Origin: Oscillatoria sp. FACHB-1407
GTDB taxonomy: Bacteria > Cyanobacteriota > Cyanobacteriia > Elainellales > Elainellaceae
Length of the DNA: 64,000 bases
Assembly: GCF_014697545.1 (NCBI RefSeq)
Contig: NZ_JACJSA010000012.1
Coordinates: 147,813 to 211,812 of the forward strand
Direction of reading: 5' to 3'
How positions within the stretch are numbered: position 1 is the first letter of the stretch; each line of letters starts with the position of its first letter. Shown one piece after another: positions 24,866 through 34,483 of the stretch. The notes below the pieces were generated by a model, which was given only the letters and a program-made list of their open reading frames with translations, had not been told where the DNA came from and ran no database searches. The position numbers were made by a program, and so were the translations under genes.

Positions 24866-26626
24866 TCAGGAAGCAACGCGCTCAACCGGACGCTGTCGTC
24901 TGGCTGCTTGAGCGGCTGATTCAGCTGGGGTTTGCAGCAAGAACACTAACATAGGATTGCTTTGTAGTTCTCGACGAATCAGACGACGCAATTCGGCTTC
25001 GAGGTGAGCCTGGAGTTTAGTCCACTCAACTTCGATTTCACCATCACCAAAGTTTTGGGTAAATTCCTTCCAGCGATCGCCCAGCACTGTCTCGATCGTC
25101 TGCACGACTAACTTCTCCAGACGGGCTTTTTCAACCGAGGTGACAACGCCCCGCAGATGAACCTCAGGTTTTGCCAGTAGTTCACCCCGCCAACCTACCG
25201 CAGCGGCGATCGTGATGATACCGTCTTCTGCAAGCTGTTGTCGTTCCCGCAGGACGTTTTGCCGAACAACACCCCCCCGTGAAGCATCCACCAACTCAAC
25301 GCCAGAGGGAACCTTACCAGCAATCCGAATACTCTCCTGTGACAGTTCCACGACATCACCATTGTTGATGATCACCATATTTTCGGCAGGAATGCCCATA
25401 CTCTTGGCTGTCTCAGCGTGTTTCACCAGCATTCGGTGTTCACCGTGAACAGGCAAGAAGAACTTAGGACGGGTCAACGCGATCATCAATTTTTGATCTT
25501 CCTGGGCACCATGACCGGAGACGTGGATCCCTTTCTCTCGTCCATAAATGACGTTTGCCCCCTGCATCATCAACTTGTCGATCGTATTGACAACGGCGAT
25601 CGTGTTCCCAGGGATAGGGTTGGCAGAGAAGATGATCGTGTCACCCTGGCGCACTTTAACTTGTTTATGCTCCTGATTAGCGATACGGGTCATCGCCGCC
25701 ATCGGTTCCCCTTGGGAGCCAGTGGTCAAAATCAAAACGCCGTTATCCGGAATCTTGTTGATCATATTAAGGGGCACAAACAAGCTGTCTTCACACTTGA
25801 TGTAACCCAACAACCGCGCCTGAGCAATGACGTTGAGCATCGATCGCCCCAATACAGAAACCACACGCTGGTGCTTCTTCGCCAATTCCAAAATCATGTT
25901 GATGCGATGGACGGACGACGCAAAGGTGGTGACAAACAAGCGTCCATTTGCTTGAGCAAAGGCGCGATCGAGATTCGGAAACACCGATCGCTCAGAAGGA
26001 GTAGACCCCGGCACTTCAGAATTGGTCGAGTCACTGATCAGGCAAAGGACGCCTTTTTCACCGTGCTCTGCTAACCGTTGAAAGTCGAAAAACTCACCAT
26101 CCACCGGAGTATGGTCAATCTTAAAGTCGCCTGTATGAATGACTACGCCTACGGGGGTATGGATGGCTACGGTAAAACTATCGGCGATCGAGTGGGTGTT
26201 GCGAATATATTCCACCAGGAAATACTTACCGATCCGTACCATGTCACGAGGTCGGACGGTTCTCAACTCGGTGCGATCGGCAACTCCGGCTTCTTCTAAT
26301 TTGCCCTGGAGGAGTGCCATCGCCAGGCGAGGACCATACATCACAGGAATATCGAACTGCTTGAGGTGAAAGGGAATACCACCAATATGGTCTTCATGAC
26401 CATGGGTGACAATCATGCCCTTGATTTTATGTTTGTTTTCACGGAGATAGGTGGTGTCTGGCAAGACCACGTTCACCCCATGCATCCCGTCGGTCGGAAA
26501 GGCTAGACCTGCATCCAGCAAGACAATCTCATCTTTGTATTCAAAAACGCAGGTATTTTTCCCAATTTCGTGTAATCCGCCTAGAGGAATAATTTTGAGT
26601 GTAGGTGACGATCCGTTTTGACTCAT
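24866..26626 (-). CDS. rnj: ribonuclease J
   Basis: The 586-residue protein is a metallo-beta-lactamase/beta-CASP nuclease. IIPLGGLHEIGKN opens the fold, VTHGHEDHIGGIPF carries the zinc ligands HxHxDH, VIHTGDFKID a further Asp ligand, SDSTNSEVPG the next motif, and VSGHGAQEDQ and FFLPVHGEHRML the beta-CASP His motifs. RNase J matures and degrades RNA with 5'-exo and endo activity; cyanobacteria have it together with RNase E. It is the third gene of the minus-strand cluster asd-dapA-rnj, 224 bp after dapA, an arrangement that I recall as conserved in cyanobacteria. Confidence 0.96.
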   Translation of the reverse strand: MSQNGSSPTLKIIPLGGLHEIGKNTCVFEYKDEIVLLDAGLAFPTDGMHGVNVVLPDTTYLRENKHKIKGMIVTHGHEDHIGGIPFHLKQFDIPVMYGPRLAMALLQGKLEEAGVADRTELRTVRPRDMVRIGKYFLVEYIRNTHSIADSFTVAIHTPVGVVIHTGDFKIDHTPVDGEFFDFQRLAEHGEKGVLCLISDSTNSEVPGSTPSERSVFPNLDRAFAQANGRLFVTTFASSVHRINMILELAKKHQRVVSVLGRSMLNVIAQARLLGYIKCEDSLFVPLNMINKIPDNGVLILTTGSQGEPMAAMTRIANQEHKQVKVRQGDTIIFSANPIPGNTIAVVNTIDKLMMQGANVIYGREKGIHVSGHGAQEDQKLMIALTRPKFFLPVHGEHRMLVKHAETAKSMGIPAENMVIINNGDVVELSQESIRIAGKVPSGVELVDASRGGVVRQNVLRERQQLAEDGIITIAAAVGWRGELLAKPEVHLRGVVTSVEKARLEKLVVQTIETVLGDRWKEFTQNFGDGEIEVEWTKLQAHLEAELRRLIRRELQSNPMLVFLLQTPAESAAQAARRQRPVERVAS

Positions 26627-26850
26627 GTATGTCCTTAAAGAATGAAATGAAATGTTTGAAAAACAGCTATCAAGAGTGGAGACAAGATAGGAGTTGGGTA
26701 GACGCTAACCAGAACGCAAACGATTGATAGGTTCAACCGAAATTGATGAAAACGCTCTGAATTATGAAGTGGGGTCGGGCTATTCAGTTGTAAGGAAACC
26801 TTATGTCGGGGAGCTTAAAGGATATTGCTACTGCGTTAGAAACCAGCGTT

Positions 26851-27744
26851 TTAATCAGCAGCCAATAAATTAAGCTCGGTCATGATGGACTGAAGGGCTT
26901 GGACGACATCAGCTGTGACATCACACAGAGGAGGACGAGTCGAACCAACCTGCCATCCCTGAAGTCTCAGAGCAGCCTTAACGGGAATGGGGTTTGTGCT
27001 AAGAAACAGGGCTTTGAATAGAGGCAACAGTTGTAGGTGAATTTTAGTGGCAGTCTGAGTCTGTCCCTGCTCAAAAGCTTGAACCAACTGTTGGATCTCA
27101 TCTCCTACAAGGTGACTGGCAACACTTACAACACCCTGACCACCAACCGCTAAAATTGGCAGGGTTAACGAGTCATCACCAGAGTAAATGCCAAACGTAG
27201 ACGGGGTTAAACGACGCACCTGGCTGACCTGATCGAGGCTGCCACTAGCTTCCTTGACCGCAACGATGTTAGGAACTTCGGCGAGACGGGCGATCGTCTC
27301 AGGGAGGAGGTTTTGACCTGTGCGTCCTGGAATGTTGTAAAGCAACATCGGCAGGTCAGGACTAGCCTCGGCGATCGCTCGAAAGTGGTGGTACAAACCC
27401 TCCTGAGGTGGCTTGTTATAGTAGGGAACTACTTGGAGTGACCCATCTAATCCTAGTTTATCTGCTTTTTGAGTAGCTGCAATTGCCTCAGCGGTAGAAT
27501 TTGACCCTGTCCCGGCGATAATCTTGGCTTTCCCTGCAACCGCTTGTTGAATTACCTGAAAAAGCTGATATTCCTCGTCCCAAGTGAGAGTTGGTGACTC
27601 ACCTGTTGTGCCACAGACGACGAGTGTATCTGTGCCATGGTTGGCTAGATGCACAGCTAACGCCTCGGCGACCGCATAATCAACCCCACCATCCAGATTA
27701 AATGGGGTAATCATCGCAGTCAAAACTCGTCCAAAATTAGTCAC
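26851..27744 (-). CDS. dapA: 4-hydroxy-tetrahydrodipicolinate synthase
   Basis: DapA condenses pyruvate with aspartate semialdehyde, the first committed step to lysine and meso-diaminopimelate. The 297-residue TIM barrel shows [10 protein letters not shown] at the start, [11 protein letters not shown] (pyruvate-site Thr-Thr), [13 protein letters not shown] (Tyr of the triad, and the PGRTG loop) and [14 protein letters not shown] with the Schiff-base Lys. It starts 24 bp after the stop of asd, which makes its substrate, so the two are one operon. Confidence 0.97.
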   Translation of the reverse strand: MTNFGRVLTAMITPFNLDGGVDYAVAEALAVHLANHGTDTLVVCGTTGESPTLTWDEEYQLFQVIQQAVAGKAKIIAGTGSNSTAEAIAATQKADKLGLDGSLQVVPYYNKPPQEGLYHHFRAIAEASPDLPMLLYNIPGRTGQNLLPETIARLAEVPNIVAVKEASGSLDQVSQVRRLTPSTFGIYSGDDSLTLPILAVGGQGVVSVASHLVGDEIQQLVQAFEQGQTQTATKIHLQLLPLFKALFLSTNPIPVKAALRLQGWQVGSTRPPLCDVTADVVQALQSIMTELNLLAAD

Positions 27745-27767
27745 ACCTGTCTCCTACACCCAACTCC

Positions 27768-28820
27768 CTAAACCCTTGCACCAATCTCAATCTTGCCAGA
27801 GGATCGCAACAGGTTTTGGGCAATTAATAGCTCGGCAATTTGTACTGCATTCAGAGCAGCCCCTTTGCGGATTTGATCGCCACTCAGCCATAGCTCTAGC
27901 CCACAGGGATGGGAGATATCCTGGCGGATACGCCCTACCAGAACGTCATCTTGGCCTGTAGCTTCAACTGGCATTGGGAAGTAGTTAGCCTGCCAATCTT
28001 CAACAAGCTTGACACCGGGAGACTGACTTAAAATTTGTCGAGCCTGCTCTACATCAAATGGGGTTTCAAACTCTAGGTTAACGGCTTCTGAGTGGGCTCG
28101 CAATACTGGAACCCGTACACAGGTTGCCGTAATGCGGATTTTAGCGTCGCCAAAAATCTTGCGCGTCTCATTCACCATCTTCATCTCTTCCTGGCAATAA
28201 CCCTGATCGTCAATTGGAGTGTTGTGAGGAAAGAGGTTAAATGCCAGTGGATAGGGAAAGATATCTGTTGGCGGGGTTTGATTGTTCAAAATCGCGATCG
28301 CCTGAGCCTTAACTTCCTCGATCGCCCGTGCTCCGGCTCCACTGGCAGCCTGGTAAGTAGAAACCACAACTCGCTGGATTGGTTTCACCTGATGCAGAGG
28401 ATAGAGGGCCACCACCATCAAAATTGTGGAGCAGTTGGGATTGGCAATAATACCCCGATGACCTATTGCTGCCTGAGGGTTGACCTCTGGCACGACTAGC
28501 GGCACGGTGGGATCCATCCGAAAGGCACTGGAGTTGTCGATGACGACCGCTCCGGCTGCGACTGCCTGGGGTGCCCACTGTTTTGAGGTGGAACCGCCCG
28601 CTGATGCCAACACAATATCGATATTGTCAAAGGAGCGATCGCTGACTGCCTCAATGGTCAACGTTTCTCCCTGAAACGTCAGCGTTTTTCCGGCTGAACG
28701 GGAAGAGGCAAGCAGCTTAAGCTCTGCGAGGGGAAATTGACGCTCGGCTAACAGGGTTAAAAGTTCAGTTCCAACAGCCCCAGTCGCTCCTAAAATAGCA
28801 ACCCGATATGAGTTTGGCAA
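27768..28820 (-). CDS. asd: aspartate-semialdehyde dehydrogenase
   Basis: The 350-residue enzyme reduces aspartyl phosphate to aspartate semialdehyde with NADPH, at the branch to lysine/DAP, threonine and methionine. It has the Rossmann loop VAILGATGAVGTELL, the active-site Cys in ANPNCSTILM, SGAGARAIEEV and the C-terminal GDQIRKGAALNAVQI with the substrate Arg. It heads the minus-strand cluster asd-dapA-rnj. A 14-bp palindrome, AAAATCGCGATTTT, lies 75 bp upstream. Confidence 0.97.
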   Translation of the reverse strand: MPNSYRVAILGATGAVGTELLTLLAERQFPLAELKLLASSRSAGKTLTFQGETLTIEAVSDRSFDNIDIVLASAGGSTSKQWAPQAVAAGAVVIDNSSAFRMDPTVPLVVPEVNPQAAIGHRGIIANPNCSTILMVVALYPLHQVKPIQRVVVSTYQAASGAGARAIEEVKAQAIAILNNQTPPTDIFPYPLAFNLFPHNTPIDDQGYCQEEMKMVNETRKIFGDAKIRITATCVRVPVLRAHSEAVNLEFETPFDVEQARQILSQSPGVKLVEDWQANYFPMPVEATGQDDVLVGRIRQDISHPCGLELWLSGDQIRKGAALNAVQIAELLIAQNLLRSSGKIEIGARV

Positions 28821-29359
28821 AATTAATTTCCTCCAACGAATTTTAATGAATGGTGACTAACGCTAGAAAGTCAACGCCAAATAACAATTCTGATAAAATC
28901 GCGATTTTTACGAATCCATGAACTAACTCTATAAGCATAGCCAGTATAGCCTCTGGACTCTCTCCTAACGATAAAAACTGGCTTGAAGCTAAATATTTTT
29001 CCTAGTCAAAAATTTATAGTTACCGTTGGTTAACAGAGGGCAGAACCACCCACAACCCACTCAATCAGAGATCTGGCAAGGATCAGGTCACTATTCCATA
29101 GGGCTGGCGAGATCACGAAACATAGTTAGACATTATCACTTAGATATCCCAGGTGAATAGCTATTTAAGGGTGAAAACGGCTAAGACCCTAGTTTAAAGG
29201 CACCCCATCGAAAAACTCTATCTGCACCTAATTGTTAAGATTGCCTCATCTCAAAACTTATTGAGAATCACATCGGTTTAATCGAGATCAGTTACTATAG
29301 CTAATTGCGGTGATATCAAAAAATTTAAGTAGCCGCGTGATTGTGCCACGAGAGAACCG
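28821..29359. other. divergent promoter region between asd and tig
   Basis: About 540 bp of AT-rich DNA without a credible frame. The only strong site seen is the 14-bp palindrome at 28895-28908. Confidence 0.5.
28895..28908. promoter_or_regulatory. 14-bp palindrome upstream of asd
   Basis: AAAATCGCGATTTT is a perfect palindrome about 75 bp before the asd ATG and could be an operator. It contains a CGCG core but not a full HIP1 site. Function is inference. Confidence 0.3.
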
Positions 29360-31021
29360 ATGAAAGTAATCCAGGAAAAGCTGCCCGCTAGCCAGATTGG
29401 TCTAGAAATTGAAATCACCCCTGAAGCGTCTAAACAGGCGTATGAGAAAACCCTGCAAGATTTCATGCGCTCGATGAACATTCCTGGCTTTCGCAAGGGC
29501 AAAGTGCCACGTCAGGTTTTGATTCAGCGGCTTGGGTCAACTCGCATCAAAGCTGCTGTGATTGAAGAATTGATCGACAGCAGCCTGAAGCAGGCGATCG
29601 AACAGGAAAAGATTGAGGCGATTGGGAACTTTGAATTGCGATCGCCCTTTGAAGAGTTGATCAACCAATTTGATCCCGGTTCTGCCTTCACCTTTTCAGC
29701 GGCAGTAGACGTCTCTCCAACACCGACCCTCGACCAATACCAAGGGTTCCAGATTCAAGCCGAAGAAATTGCCTACAAGCCTGAGCGGGTTGACGAGGTA
29801 TTGGAGTCCTATCGCAACCGCATGTCAACCCTCGTTCCTGTCGAAAATCGAGCCGCTCAAGAAGGTGACGTAGCCGTTGTAGACTTTACAGGACGGTTAG
29901 CTCAAGCTCCCGAAGAAGGTTCGGATGAAATTCCCGGTGGCAGCGCAACTGATTTTGAAATTGAACTGACGGAAGGCAGGTTCATCGAAGGATTCATCGA
30001 AGGGATTATTGGTATGACTCCTGGGGAGAGCAAGGATGTTGAAGTGAGCTTCCCAGAGGGCTACCCTCAGCCCGATTTAGCAGGCAAAGCAGCCGTCTTT
30101 TCCATCACATTGAAGGATCTGAAGGAAAAGGAACTGCCTGAGCTGGATGACGATTTTGCTCAGGACGTCAGCGACTTTGAAACGCTCCAGGAGTTGCGCG
30201 ACTCGTTAGAAGCCCGCTTCAAGAAGGAAGTTGAGGAGAAAACGCAATCCAATAAGGAGCAAGCCATCCTCAACGAGTTGGTGAAGCACATTCAAGTTGA
30301 CCTTCCGGAAACGCTGATCAAACAAGAAATCAACTACATGCTGACTCAAACTGCAATGCAGTTAGAGCGTCAGGGCATGGATATTAAACAAATGTTTACA
30401 CCAGAAATGGTGCAGCGATTGCGGGAGCAATCTCGACCAGAGGCGATCAGCCGCATTCAACGCACGATGGCACTGGGTGAGGTTGCTAAGCGAGAGTCGA
30501 TCAAGGTTGAACCAGCCGAGATCGAAGCCAAAGTGAATGAAATGCTCCAAGACTTTGCGGGGCAGGATATTGACATCAATCGACTGCGCCAGGTTGTGGA
30601 AGAAGACCTGCTGAAGGAGAAGATCTTTGCCTGGCTAGAAGAGCACTCCACGCTAGAACTGGTGCCCGAAGGGTCACTTGCCCCGGCTGAAGCTCCCGTC
30701 GAAGAAGCTCAGACTGACACACCTCCTGCTGAGGAAACAGCCGTTGCCGAAACCCCGGTCGCATCTGAGGCTACAGTTGAAGCAACCGCTGTTGCTGTGC
30801 CTGATGCCCCAGTCGCTACGCCTGCCCCCAGTCCGGAAAAAGCAACCAAGAGCAAGAAATCGGCTGAGCCAGAGACGGCGTCAACTTCTGCGGCTGAACC
30901 CACCGAAGAGAAGTCGGCTGAACCCGCTAAGAAAACTTCGCGATCGACTAAAAAAACTAAAGGCAAAGCGGCGGATACTGACTCAGATGCTACGTCATCG
31001 CCACCCTCCGAAGAGGTTTAG
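29360..31021 (+). CDS. tig: trigger factor with long charged C-terminal extension
   Basis: Trigger factor binds the ribosome exit tunnel and folds nascent chains. The ribosome-binding signature is in FRKGKVPRQVLIQRLG (about residues 45-60), the FKBP-type PPIase domain covers about 160-250 (GDVAVVDFTG, EGFIEGIIGMTPGESKDVEV), and the helical chaperone arms end at LEEHSTLELVPEGS near residue 436. Most family members stop about there or soon after. Here about 115 more residues follow, first Ala/Pro/Glu/Thr-rich, then Lys/Ser-rich with basic clusters (TKSKKS, TKKTKGK). It heads the plus-strand tig-clpP-clpX cluster. The stop codon lies within the start of a family 2 repeat. Confidence 0.96.
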   Translation: MKVIQEKLPASQIGLEIEITPEASKQAYEKTLQDFMRSMNIPGFRKGKVPRQVLIQRLGSTRIKAAVIEELIDSSLKQAIEQEKIEAIGNFELRSPFEELINQFDPGSAFTFSAAVDVSPTPTLDQYQGFQIQAEEIAYKPERVDEVLESYRNRMSTLVPVENRAAQEGDVAVVDFTGRLAQAPEEGSDEIPGGSATDFEIELTEGRFIEGFIEGIIGMTPGESKDVEVSFPEGYPQPDLAGKAAVFSITLKDLKEKELPELDDDFAQDVSDFETLQELRDSLEARFKKEVEEKTQSNKEQAILNELVKHIQVDLPETLIKQEINYMLTQTAMQLERQGMDIKQMFTPEMVQRLREQSRPEAISRIQRTMALGEVAKRESIKVEPAEIEAKVNEMLQDFAGQDIDINRLRQVVEEDLLKEKIFAWLEEHSTLELVPEGSLAPAEAPVEEAQTDTPPAEETAVAETPVASEATVEATAVAVPDAPVATPAPSPEKATKSKKSAEPETASTSAAEPTEEKSAEPAKKTSRSTKKTKGKAADTDSDATSSPPSEEV

Positions 31022-31146
31022 GATTGTGGATTTCACAAACCCGCAACTGTACGGGTGGGTTTAGCAAACAATCTATGCTCTGCAATGGATTTGACGGCAA
31101 AACTCGCCCAACAAACGTCGAACCTACTTAATTCCCATTCCTAATG
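31017..31146 (+). repeat. dispersed 120-bp repeat, family 2, copy 3
   Basis: Begins TTTAGGATTGTGGATTT, identical to the copy at 16615, and the TAG in it (31019-31021) is the stop codon of tig. It continues with ACGGGTGGGTTTAGCAAAC, ATGGATTTGACGGCAAAACT and AATTCCCATTCC. Confidence 0.85.
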
Positions 31147-31180
31147 TCAAAGATGCTGAACATAGTCTTTCGAGTGGCGC

Positions 31181-31206
31181 ATCTTACAGCAGTCCTACTG
31201 TAAGAT
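31181..31206 (+). terminator. hairpin between tig and clpP
   Basis: ATCTTACAG (31181-31189) and CTGTAAGAT (31198-31206) are a perfect 9-bp inverted repeat with an 8-nt loop, followed by CGACGTTTTAAG. It may end the tig transcript or attenuate read-through into clpP. Confidence 0.45.
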
Positions 31207-31378
31207 CGACGTTTTAAGCCTGGGTATACCTACATCGGGGATTTGTTACACGAATGCAACAATTTGCATCCAACTTGTAGCATTTCCCGGATTCCCAACC
31301 AGTCTTAATTCAGTTGAGGCATAATGTCGGATATGGCATTACAAGATTGACAAGCCCCAACTCATTTTGCTCTTAAAC

Positions 31379-32092
31379 ATGCCTTCCCTTGATTCTATGA
31401 TTTCCTCCCAATTCGATCGCAACCCAACCATTGCAGCTCAACCCTATAGTCTCTACTCTGGTGGAGCTAGCAATGCGTTTCCTCCCATGGTTGTTGAGCA
31501 GTCGGGGCGAGGCGAACGGGTATTTGACATCTACTCCCGCTTACTCCGAGAACGCATTATTTTTATCGGCACCCCGATTGATGATGCGGTCGCTGATTCT
31601 GTTGTGGCACAACTGCTTTTCTTGGCGGCTGAAGATCCCGAAAAAGATATTCAACTCTATATCAACTCCCCCGGTGGCTCAGTGACGGCGGGTATGGCAA
31701 TGTACGACACGATCCAATTTATCGAGCCTGATGTCGTTACGATTTGTTATGGGTTGGCTGCTAGTATGGGAGCTTTTCTGTTATCGTGCGGCACGGCAGG
31801 CAAACGTTTATCCTTACCCAGTTCTCGCATCATGATTCATCAGCCGCTTGGGGGTGCTCAAGGTCAAGCAGTTGATATCGAGATCCAGGCAAAAGAAATT
31901 TTGTATCATAAGCGCAAACTCAATGAGTTGTTAGCCCACCATACGGGTCAACCCCTTGAACGCATTGAGGCTGACACAGAGCGCGATTTCTTTATGTCCG
32001 CTGAGGAAGCAAAGAATTACGGTCTGATTGATCAGGTCATCTCACGGCAAGACCTTCCTTCTGCTCGAGAGACTCTCACCGCATTGAAATAA
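31379..32092 (+). CDS. clpP: ATP-dependent Clp protease proteolytic subunit
   Basis: The ATG at 31379 ([10 protein letters not shown]) is preferred over the in-frame TTG four codons earlier. The 237-residue protein has the ClpP triad: Ser in [12 protein letters not shown], His in [12 protein letters not shown] and Asp in [19 protein letters not shown] roughly 35-residue N-terminal extension before [12 protein letters not shown] is longer than in E. coli ClpP and may be processed. It lies 9 bp before clpX and so should form the ClpXP protease with it; this matches the clpP2-clpX pair of cyanobacteria. Confidence 0.96.
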   Translation: MPSLDSMISSQFDRNPTIAAQPYSLYSGGASNAFPPMVVEQSGRGERVFDIYSRLLRERIIFIGTPIDDAVADSVVAQLLFLAAEDPEKDIQLYINSPGGSVTAGMAMYDTIQFIEPDVVTICYGLAASMGAFLLSCGTAGKRLSLPSSRIMIHQPLGGAQGQAVDIEIQAKEILYHKRKLNELLAHHTGQPLERIEADTERDFFMSAEEAKNYGLIDQVISRQDLPSARETLTALK

Positions 32093-32101
32093 GAGGCGAC
32101 T

Positions 32102-33433
32102 ATGACCAAATACGACTCCCATCTTAAGTGTTCATTCTGTGGTAAGTCGCAAGAGCAAGTTCGTAAGCTGATCGCGGGTCCAGGAGTTTATATCTGTGAC
32201 GAATGCGTTGACCTCTGCAATGAGATCTTAGATGAGGAGTTGTTTGACTCAAGTGCCACGGTTCCTCAGCCTTCCCCTCGCCGAGAGCAACAGCCAGAAA
32301 AACGACAACCGCGATCGCCCCATGTATCTCTTAATCAAATTCCCAAACCCAGGGAGATCAAGAAGCACCTGGACGAGCATGTGATCGGGCAGGATGAAGC
32401 TAAGAAAGTTCTGTCTGTAGCGGTCTATAACCATTACAAACGACTGAGCTTCACCCAGTCAAAAGGCAAGATTGAAGATTCGGTAGAGCTACAAAAGTCT
32501 AATATCCTGCTGATTGGTCCGACTGGATGTGGCAAAACTCTGCTGGCTCAAACTCTGGCAGAAATGTTGGATGTGCCTTTTGCGGTGGCTGATGCCACTA
32601 CCCTGACAGAGGCAGGCTATGTCGGTGAAGACGTAGAAAATATCTTATTGCGGCTATTGCAGGTTGCTGACCTTGACGTTGAAGAAGCTCAACGCGGCAT
32701 TATCTACATCGACGAAATTGATAAGATTGCCCGCAAGAGCGAGAATCCGTCCATTACCCGTGACGTATCGGGTGAAGGGGTGCAGCAAGCTCTGCTGAAA
32801 ATGTTGGAGGGGACAATCGCTAACGTTCCTCCTCAGGGTGGGCGTAAACATCCCTATCAAGATTGCATTCAAATCGACACCAGCAACATTCTGTTTATCT
32901 GTGGTGGGGCGTTTGTCGGACTCGACAAAGCCGTCGAGCAACGGATGGGCAAAAAGACGATGGGCTTTATTCAGCCTGGAGAAAACCAGCCTAAAGAGAA
33001 ACGGGCGGCAGATGTGTTGAGGCATTTGGAGCCTGACGATCTGGTGAAGTTTGGTATGATTCCCGAATTTATTGGTCGTGTACCTGTGATTGCGGTGGTT
33101 GATCCCCTGGATGAAGATGCGTTAACCGCAATCTTGACTGAGCCTCGCAATGCTCTGGTGAAGCAGTATCAAAAACTGCTGAAGATGGACAATGTGCAGC
33201 TTGAGTTTAAGCAGGATGCGGTGCGGGCGATCGCCAAGGAAGCCTATCGTCGCAAGACGGGAGCTAGAGCCCTGCGGAGCATCGTAGAAGAACTGATGCT
33301 CGATGTGATGTATGAACTGCCCTCGCGCAAGGATGTGACTCGGTGTACCATTACTCGCGAAATGGTAGAGAAGCGGTCTACAGCCGAGTTGCTATTGCAT
33401 CCTTCATCGCTGCCCAAACCTGAATCAGCTTAA
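32102..33433 (+). CDS. clpX: ClpX unfoldase subunit
   Basis: The 443-residue AAA+ protein recognises and unfolds substrates for ClpP. The N-terminal zinc-binding domain has CSFCGKSQ and [14 protein letters not shown] (four Cys). A linker rich in Pro, Gln and Arg (about 55-75) follows. Walker A is [12 protein letters not shown], the pore loop lies near GYVGEDVEN, Walker B is [15 protein letters not shown], and sensor 2 is in [17 protein letters not shown] ClpP-binding IGF-type loop (MGFIQPGE) is present. GAGGCG precedes the ATG by 4-9 bp. A terminator hairpin follows at 33462. Confidence 0.97.
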   Translation: MTKYDSHLKCSFCGKSQEQVRKLIAGPGVYICDECVDLCNEILDEELFDSSATVPQPSPRREQQPEKRQPRSPHVSLNQIPKPREIKKHLDEHVIGQDEAKKVLSVAVYNHYKRLSFTQSKGKIEDSVELQKSNILLIGPTGCGKTLLAQTLAEMLDVPFAVADATTLTEAGYVGEDVENILLRLLQVADLDVEEAQRGIIYIDEIDKIARKSENPSITRDVSGEGVQQALLKMLEGTIANVPPQGGRKHPYQDCIQIDTSNILFICGGAFVGLDKAVEQRMGKKTMGFIQPGENQPKEKRAADVLRHLEPDDLVKFGMIPEFIGRVPVIAVVDPLDEDALTAILTEPRNALVKQYQKLLKMDNVQLEFKQDAVRAIAKEAYRRKTGARALRSIVEELMLDVMYELPSRKDVTRCTITREMVEKRSTAELLLHPSSLPKPESA

Positions 33434-33461
33434 ATCCCAGTGCTGAGAAAATAAAACTTTC

Positions 33462-33502
33462 GGTGGGGGCATGGTGTACCATGTCCCTACACTTATTTTT
33501 TT
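33462..33502 (+). terminator. intrinsic terminator after clpX
   Basis: The stem GGTGGGGGCATGG / CCATGTCCCTAC (one or two G-U or mismatched positions) with a TGTA loop is followed within 8 bases by a run of seven T (33496-33502), 29 bp after the clpX stop. Confidence 0.7.
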
Positions 33503-33531
33503 GACTTCATCTAGATTCACAGCGTCTTCCA

Positions 33532-34425
33532 ATGCCCTACCTTTCGATTCGGGGAGTAGACCACTACTACCAGTGGATCACAGCCACAGGATCAGAGCGA
33601 TCGCCTTCATCAACCAAGCCCGTTATGGTGTTTATGCATGGTTGGGCAGGCTCCGCCCGTTATTGGGAGAGCACCGCACAGGCGTTAGCCAATGAGTTTG
33701 ATTGTTTGCTATATGATTTGCGCGGTTTTGGGCGATCGTCCCTGCCCCGACCCGTTCCTGAGACAGTATCGGCGATCGGTTACGAGTTGGAAACCTATGC
33801 TGATGATCTGGCAAGTTTGCTAGATGAATTCCAGATCGATCAGATCTACTTAAATGCCCATTCCACTGGCTCATCGATTGCAGTCTTTTTTCTAAATCTC
33901 TATGCTCAACGGGTCAAGCAAGCCATTTTGACCTGTAGTGGCATCTTTGAGTATGACGAGAAAGCATTTAACGCCTTTTACAAGTTTGGCGGCTATGTCG
34001 TCTCCTTCCGTCCCAAGTGGCTTTCAGCGATTCCTGGCATCTCGCGTATATTTATGGCTCGCTTCGTTCGCAATGCCCTACCCAATCCCATTAGTCGTGC
34101 CTTTCTGGATGACTTTTTAATGGCAGATTATGAAGCTGCCATGGGCACAATTTACACCGCTGTCAGTAAGAGAGCCGTAGAGGTGATGCCGCAGGAGTTT
34201 AAGCAATTAACAGTGCCGACGTTGCTGATCTCAGGGCAATATGACCAGATCATCCCCGCTGACATGGGGCGACAAGCCGCAGCCCTCAATCCTCTAGTGC
34301 AGCATATCGTGATGCCCAATACAGCCCATTTCCCTATGCTGGAAGACCCAGAAACCTATCTCAACCATCTACATCAGTTTTTGAAGCAGGAAGTGGGGAG
34401 TAAGAGTGTTGGTAATCAGGAATAG
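33532..34425 (+). CDS. alpha/beta hydrolase
   Basis: The 297-residue protein has an alpha/beta hydrolase core: VMFMHGWAGSARYWE (oxyanion HG), LLYDLRGFGRSSLP, the nucleophile elbow LNAHSTGSSIAV (Ser in HST; the usual first Gly of GxSxG is Ala), the acid residue in LISGQYDQIIPADM and the His in PNTAHFPMLEDPE. The whole triad is present, so it should be active as an esterase, lipase or dehalogenase-like enzyme; substrate is unknown. There is no signal peptide. It follows the clpX terminator and is transcribed on its own. Confidence 0.88.
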   Translation: MPYLSIRGVDHYYQWITATGSERSPSSTKPVMVFMHGWAGSARYWESTAQALANEFDCLLYDLRGFGRSSLPRPVPETVSAIGYELETYADDLASLLDEFQIDQIYLNAHSTGSSIAVFFLNLYAQRVKQAILTCSGIFEYDEKAFNAFYKFGGYVVSFRPKWLSAIPGISRIFMARFVRNALPNPISRAFLDDFLMADYEAAMGTIYTAVSKRAVEVMPQEFKQLTVPTLLISGQYDQIIPADMGRQAAALNPLVQHIVMPNTAHFPMLEDPETYLNHLHQFLKQEVGSKSVGNQE

Positions 34426-34483
34426 CCGTGGAGGGTGCAGGGTAGAGAAATCAGTTAGTGTTTCAGACTACGCGTGACGTCAG

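Noticed and set aside
29100..29359. Riboswitch or small RNA upstream of tig
   Set aside because: No recognised riboswitch core or strong nested stems; only ordinary AT-rich leader.
31430..31690. Plus-strand frame within clpP
   Set aside because: Out-of-frame shadow of clpP with no family pattern.
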